Assembly: GCA_020310875.1 (NCBI GenBank)
Contig: CM035430.1
Span: 100,392,866 to 100,456,865 of the forward strand
DNA: 64,000 nucleotides
Source: Ceratopteris richardii
Taxonomy: Eukaryota > Streptophyta > Polypodiopsida > Polypodiales > Pteridaceae
Reading direction: 5' to 3'
The notes beneath the pieces were generated by a model. That model worked only from the letters and a program-made list of their open reading frames with translations, did not search any database and was not told the DNA's origin. Positions 59,060 through 64,000 of the stretch are shown here, one piece after another. The translations under genes were made by a program, and so were the position numbers. Within the stretch, counting starts at the first letter, position 1, and the number at the start of each line of letters is the position of its first letter.

Positions 59060-60290
59060 CTTTTATACAGGTCTATACTTAATAATTAAGTTCAAGCCTC
59101 ATATTATATGAACCAATAGATTCAGACTTTATATGATTGAGAGGCTCCAACTTAAGTTCAAGCCTTGTAGCTCTTTTGGATGGAAGAGCTAAGAGGTTTG
59201 AACTTAAGTTGGCACCTCATATAATATAACCCAATAGATTCAAACTTAATATGATTGAGAGGCTCAAACTTAAGTTCGAGTCCCTGAGCTCTTTTCAAAA
59301 GAAGATTTAAGAGGCTCGAACTTAAGTTCAAGCATCTTTTGATCAAAGCTCGAGGTAGATTGGAGTTAGAGATACTAGTCTTTTTGGTGGAGAAGCTGAG
59401 AGGCTTGAACTTAATTTCAAGCCTCATGTCATATAACCCAACATACTCAAATTTAATATCAGTGAGAGGCTTAAACATAAGTTCCAGCCTCCACATTTTT
59501 TGGTGTGAGGGCTAATAGGATTGAACTTAGGTTGGAGCCCCTTAGCTCTTTTGGATAAAGAATTAAGAGGCTCAAACTGAAGTTCAAGCCTCTTTTGATC
59601 AAAGCTTAAAGTATGCTTGATTTAAAAACACTAATTTTTTGAATTCTAACAACCTCAAACTTAAGTTCAAGCCTCTTACCTTATGACCAAAAGGACTCAA
59701 ACTTTGGTCATAAAATACTTAAACTCTCGTTGATTAAGAGGTTTGAACTTACCAAATGAACAAGAAGTCTGAAATTCAATTTGATTCAAAGCTCAAACTT
59801 AAGCTGGAGCTTCTTTTGATCAAAGCTGAAAGTAAGTTTGACTTAAAGACATTATTGTTTGGAGTGGAAAAGCTAAGAACCTTAAGCTTAAGCTCAACCA
59901 TCTTTTGATAAAAAATCAAGGTATATTTGAATTAGAAACACTACTCTCCTTTTTGTGGAAAAGTTGAGAGGTTGAAACTTAAGTTCGAACTTCTTAGCTC
60001 TTTTGGATGGAAGAGCCAATAGGCTAGAAGTAGCGGCTCTAAGTGAAAGGCATCTACTCTCATTTTGGTCAAAATGTTAAGAGGTGCAAACTTACATTTG
60101 AGCCTCTTAGCTCTTTTGGATGAAGAACTAAGGGGTTCAAACTTAAATTCGAACATCTTTCCATCAAAGCTGAAGTAGATTTGAGTTAGAGAGGCTAAGA
60201 GACTTGAATTTAAGAGCCAAGATTCCAATAAGGAGCTAAGAGGCTCGAGTTTAAGTTGGAGCCTCTTTTGAACGTGCTCTTCTTTAAACA
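59060..60290. repeat. Irregular array built on a palindromic core
   Basis: About 16-18 imperfect units carry variants of TTGAACTTAAGTTCAA, itself a perfect palindrome, usually flanked by AGAGGCT on one side and AGCCTCTTAGCTCTTTTGGA on the other. Clear copies lie at about 59148, 59199, 59264, 59317, 59405, 59572, 59650 and 59975. Spacing is uneven (about 50 to 120 bp). Because the core is self-complementary both strands read similar peptides (LELKFEPLSS), so the frames seen here are probably not genes. Confidence 0.85.
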
Positions 60291-60785
60291 ACATCATTGA
60301 AAATCAAATGAGAAAAGATTTGGAAACATCAGTGGAGAAGCTTTTGAAACAAAATCAAATGAAAAAAGATTTAGGTGAAAGATGGGGTACGTTTGGACAT
60401 GACACGTTGAATTTTTGCCCTAGATGCTTTTGCAAACAATTGAAGATTAATACAATGTTGACCATCATTTCTTAAAGAAACTTTTGTGCGTGAGATTTAC
60501 TCCTTTGTTCTAGCTTGAATTAATGGAAAATACAATGAAATGCAGGTATAATATCTATGAGACCCCTGAAAACCACAAAGCATAGGCAAGACACCAAGAA
60601 ACTACTATGATTCAAAGCCTAAAGAGATGCTAAGTAGACACTCGCAATGGACAACTCAAAGGTTAGATAAGATCATTGATTCTAGCTCGCTCACGTGATG
60701 GCCGAAGATTCCTGTGACAGGGGTGGTTTGAGAACTTCCCACCCAAAAGGTGACATGTATTCTGCTGCAAGCTACAAAGGTTGAG

Positions 60786-60829
<44 letters not shown>

Positions 60830-61000
60830 TTGGGAGATTTAGGGCCCAACAAATGTGGAACAAATATGGAAAATGAAATGCAATTGATTTGGGAAAACAA
60901 GCTCGAATCTCTTTCACATGAACGGTGGAGGTTTTAAAACATACATTCCATTCATTAAATACGTTTCTTGAAAGTCATAAAATTGTTGTTCTCATTTCTC
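60291..61000. other. Spacer without recognised gene
   Basis: AT-rich, unrecognised sequence. The only structure is the poly-C tract at 60786-60829. Confidence 0.6.
60786..60829. repeat. Poly-C tract (44 bases)
   Basis: Uninterrupted run of 44 C, very long for a plant genome. It may be real or a consensus artefact. Confidence 0.9.
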
Positions 61001-61127
61001 CCTAGCTTCAAGCTAAACCGCTTGCGTGAGTTAGGGTTTGGTTGTGGCAGTTTTCCCCCCAAGAGTAGGTGTTTTACTGTTGGATCGCACGTTCAGACCT
61101 CACCATAGGGCATGTAGCCCTGTGAGA

Positions 61128-62724
61128 ATGTCGTTGCATGAAGCTCTAAGAGACGGGTACTCAGAGGCTTCTGAGTTGCAGAGAAGGGATGAGAAAGATT
61201 TTGTGGTTTCAGCACCTCAGCATCTCTTGGCTATGAACAATGTACCGGCTAGAATCTTTGAAGCCTCCTCAGAGGGTTCAGGTGATATCATATCGATCAA
61301 TGGAGTGGGTTTAACTAAGCTAAGCAAGGCTATAGAACATACCAATGGTGGTCTTGGGAGCTCTCCATCAAAACCATTTGCAGATGCAATTGAGCAACAC
61401 TCTAATCCTCTCTTCAATTGTGCTGGGATGCTAGGTTTATCATAAGTCTAATTTATTGGACAAAGGTAAGCAGATAGTGGACGAACACCGCATATGTCTT
61501 GAAGAAGAATTTTTTGACGGAGATGATGACATGTTAGTTATAGAAAAGAATGCTCTTGACATTTGGCAAGCTCAGTTAGGAGAAAAAAGTTGTGATAGGG
61601 CTTTGCGATGGACCTAGACCAGCCCTGGAAACTTTGAGAACTTGGGTGAAAATAAATTGGGAAGCTAAAGGCCTGTTTGTAAGAAGCATTCAATTTTTAC
61701 CTAACAATTACTTTCTTTTCTATTTCGATGAGGCCCTAAGTGCATTGAAAGTTATTAGTGAGGGGAAGTGTCTTATTAAGGGTACTCCATATCATTCTTC
61801 ATGTGGTATGTTGGCTTTAATCCTAGAGGCCCCAAGCCTACTAAAGTTCTTGTGTGGGTAGAATTCCCCTACTTACCTATTGATTATTACCCCTATATAG
61901 AAAAATTAAGCAACTTAATAGGAAAAGTTTCAGGTCAAAGGAGGAGAGGAAATATTAACCCTAAATGGGATCCTCAAGTGATGATTGAAGTGGATATCTC
62001 AAAACATGTTAAAACTTCATTGATTATCAAGGACTCTACTGGAAAGTGTCTTCATGAACAAAAAGTGGCCTAAAGGAATTTGCCTAATGCCTGTTTTAAT
62101 TGTTTCAAACAAGGACATTTGATCAAGGATCGTCCCTTGCTGGCAAAAAACAATGATGATAGTGAAAAGGGTAAAGAGGTGCTCCCAAAGAATGGAACCT
62201 CCAGTACCACTCCAATTAACCCAAAGCCCCAAAGTGAACCTTTAAAAAAGAAAGCGATCAAGTCTACCAATATATATGATGTCCTACTCGAAGAAGAAAC
62301 GAACCCCTTCAATTATTGGGAGAACAAAAATACGCAGGAATAGGAGAGCTTAAACCCTAACCCCCATCTACATAATGGGGACACCTGTATTGAAGAACAA
62401 GCCCAAAAGAATACTAATGGGAAAGGGGATTGGGTATAGCAAGATTTAAGAGCTCAAAACTCAGACACTATTGTTGAAGCCCCTCTAGTAGTTAATAAGG
62501 ATCGTATGAAAGCCCGTGATAGAGTTTTTGAGTGGGAATTAAACAACCATGATCAAAAGCTCATGAAAGACTATACTAAGAAAAGTGATGCCTAGGATGA
62601 TGTTGAAATGGAAATTAATGATGAGGGCAACTCATCATTTCCCGGCAACAACAAATCCAAACGGAAAGATCCCTTGAGAGTGTCAACCTCCATGTCTAAA
62701 CCCTCCAAAAATTATAGAAAATAA
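61128..62724 (+). pseudogene. LINE ORF1 (DUF4283-like region and zinc knuckle)
   Basis: A possible start is ATG 61128 (MSLHEALRDGYSEASELQ). The frame ends at 61445 and continues in others. The region 61592-61900 (GLCDGPRPALETLRTWVKINW, VRSIQFLPNNYFLFYF, then a third frame with VLVWVEFPYLPIDYY) is typical of plant L1 ORF1 proteins. The knuckle at about 62092-62133 reads CFNCFKQGHLIKDR, with the last Cys replaced by Arg. A Lys/Glu/Asn-rich tail continues past a stop at 62341-62343 to about 62724. ORF1 would bind the LINE RNA. Stops and frameshifts make it non-functional. Confidence 0.75.
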
Positions 62725-63365
62725 TAATTTCAAGATTGTTTGGTCTTCTTAAAAATTATGAAGGTTTTGAGAGTATGGTCTCTTAGTGGTTCTCTTTTAT
62801 GATGTAGAAGAGAAGTATGATGGAATGTACTACTCTTATTTGGTATGCTAACTATTCTATGTCCAATAGTAGAGTGCTTATGGAGCATGTTTTTTGTCCT
62901 TACTCCAACCCAATGAATGAGAAACTTATGGGTGGTAAGTTTGAGGTGATGCTTTCCCCTTGCCTTCTCAAGGTCTACGTATTTGGTGAATGCAGGAAGT
63001 CCAGGTCTTTACCACTCACTTCAATATGGATTACTGCTACAAGCAGATGATTGATAAGAGGCAACTCAAGCCTAACAGATTTGGTAAGCAGTTACTACAA
63101 CATTGCTCTTCTCTCAAGGAATTTACTTATAGGTCCATAAACAAATAATTTCAAGAAGGTAGTAGTCTGGAAACCTTCCATGCTATGAAAAAATCTCATA
63201 GCCTCTATGGTTTGGGGACCCCCCAAGTCTGTCTCAAGGGAGGTACTAGCATAACTATTTTGATGCAATATGATCTTGATATCAGATTTCTTAAATTACC
63301 TGATCTTTCCTAGTTCATGATGCTTGCTTCTTCCTTTGGTTATTGTTCTAGTTAATATATTTAAA
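62725..63365 (+). other. LINE inter-ORF region or inserted sequence
   Basis: Some coding-like stretches (LIWYANYSMSNSRVLMEHVF near 62830; MDYCYKQMIDKRQLKPNRFG near 63030) are seen in different frames. I do not recognise them. They may be misplaced parts of the LINE or a separate insertion. Confidence 0.35.
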
Positions 63366-64000
63366 CTACTGTCTCTTAATATCAGAGGTTTAACTCACCC
63401 CACCAGAGGTAAAGCTCTCAATATTTGGATATAACATTTTCTCCTCAACTGTAGCAAGAAGATTCAGCTCCATTATGAATTCCATCATCTTGCTTGAGCA
63501 AAAGGGCTTTATTAGAGGGAGATACATTTTGAATGCTATTATTTCCTTATGGAAGGGTATGGACTTTGCTTCTGAGACTAAGCAAGAGTACTATTTTTTT
63601 AAGATTGATTTTGAAAAGGCTTATGATAGAATGGATTGGCATTTTATTCTTCAATCTTCACATGATGTTGGTCTTGGGAGAGGTTTCATCAGGTATGCTA
63701 ATACTCTTTTTGGAAATGCTTATTCTAAAGTGGCAATCAATGGTTATGTCTCCCCTTCCTTTAAACTTCAAAGATCTCTTAGGCAAGAATGTCCTCTGGC
63801 TCTTTTACTTTATGCCATTTCTAATGATGCTCTTGGCTGGATTATTAGAGATTGTATGGAATCTGATGAGATAAGTCATATTGACATACCTAATGCCCCG
63901 AGTCAACTCTCTCTTCAGATGTTTGTTGATGATAAAAATATTATCACTAAAGCCAATGATATGTATGCTCCTAACGAGTTGTGATTATTTAGGATGGTGT
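63366..64000 (+). pseudogene. LINE ORF2: endonuclease start fused to reverse transcriptase
   Basis: 63366-63440 reads LLSLNIRGLTHPTRGKALNI, the usual start of the L1 apurinic endonuclease. It is followed at once by ARRFSSIMNSIILLEQKGFI in another frame, which is RT sequence, so most of the endonuclease and the RT N-terminus are deleted. RT then reads FKIDFEKAYDRMDW (first catalytic Asp), SLRQECPLALLLYAI and FVDDKNII (catalytic Asp pair). A stop at about 63982-63984 lies just before the window edge. Confidence 0.85.

Larger units (their letters stand above)
61001..64000 (+). mobile_element. L1-type LINE, internally deleted, running off the window
   Basis: ORF1 with DUF4283-like and zinc-knuckle sequence, then the opening of an endonuclease and a LINE reverse transcriptase, all on the + strand and in normal order. 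The 5' end is probably near 61000. The 3' end is outside the window. Confidence 0.8.

Noticed and set aside
59158..60297. Minus-strand open frames with a repeated Leu-Lys-Phe-Glu-Pro-Leu pattern
   Set aside because: They follow from the palindromic DNA array, which gives similar peptides on both strands; stops interrupt them.
60663..60917. 84-aa minus-strand frame with a glycine run
   Set aside because: The glycines come only from the poly-C tract; no other coding signal.

Overview
This is plant nuclear DNA made almost entirely of transposable elements; I see no intact host gene and no tRNA, rRNA or CRISPR. Four things point to a land plant: Ty1/copia elements primed by initiator-tRNA-Met (TGGTATCAGAGC after several LTRs), a plant-type L1 LINE with a DUF4283-like ORF1, a Ty3/gypsy element, and GT-AG introns in a decayed gene. 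The density of nested elements suggests a large, repeat-rich genome such as a fern, lycophyte or gymnosperm. That last step is a guess; the sequence does not name a species.

Left part (1-21745): a four-level nest. A minus-strand copia remnant (here called Z; pieces at 1-1972 and about 20164-20520, with a probable minus-strand LTR at 20573-21745) was hit by copia element A (1973-20163, + strand). A was hit in its RNase H region by element B1 (6946-18574, 230-bp LTRs, TSD TGGGC). B1 was hit in its reverse transcriptase region by element C (10911-17379, 1012-bp LTRs, TSD CATGC). C is structurally complete: identical-length LTRs with about four differences, primer site, one uninterrupted 1397-aa Gag-Pol frame, and polypurine tract.

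Middle (22382-35506): a decayed, apparently intron-containing gene of a family I do not recognise (22382-24276 and 29379-30146). It is split by B2, an old copy of family B (24277-29378, TSD CCATG). A truncated copia element D (30311-34453) follows, then AT-rich spacer with microsatellites.

Right-middle (35507-51380): a decayed Ty3/gypsy element H with unusual catalytic boxes. Just after its pol stop it carries the young minus-strand B-family copy B3 (44441-49595, TSD ACCAG). The H 3' LTR is cut off and joined to copia RT debris (F), which is invaded by a minus-strand, 5'-truncated D-family element E (51981-54905).

Right end (54906-64000): more copia debris (F2 and G), an irregular array of about 16-18 units built on a perfect palindrome (59060-60290), a 44-base poly-C run, and an L1-type LINE whose endonuclease region is nearly all deleted and which runs off the window edge.

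The elements do not form a pathway; they record successive insertions. By LTR comparison B1, B3 and C are young, B2 and H clearly older, and Z, A, D, E, F and G are older still or heavily broken. Each young B copy is disabled by one different TAG codon, and both are C-to-T type changes at CAG/CTG sites.
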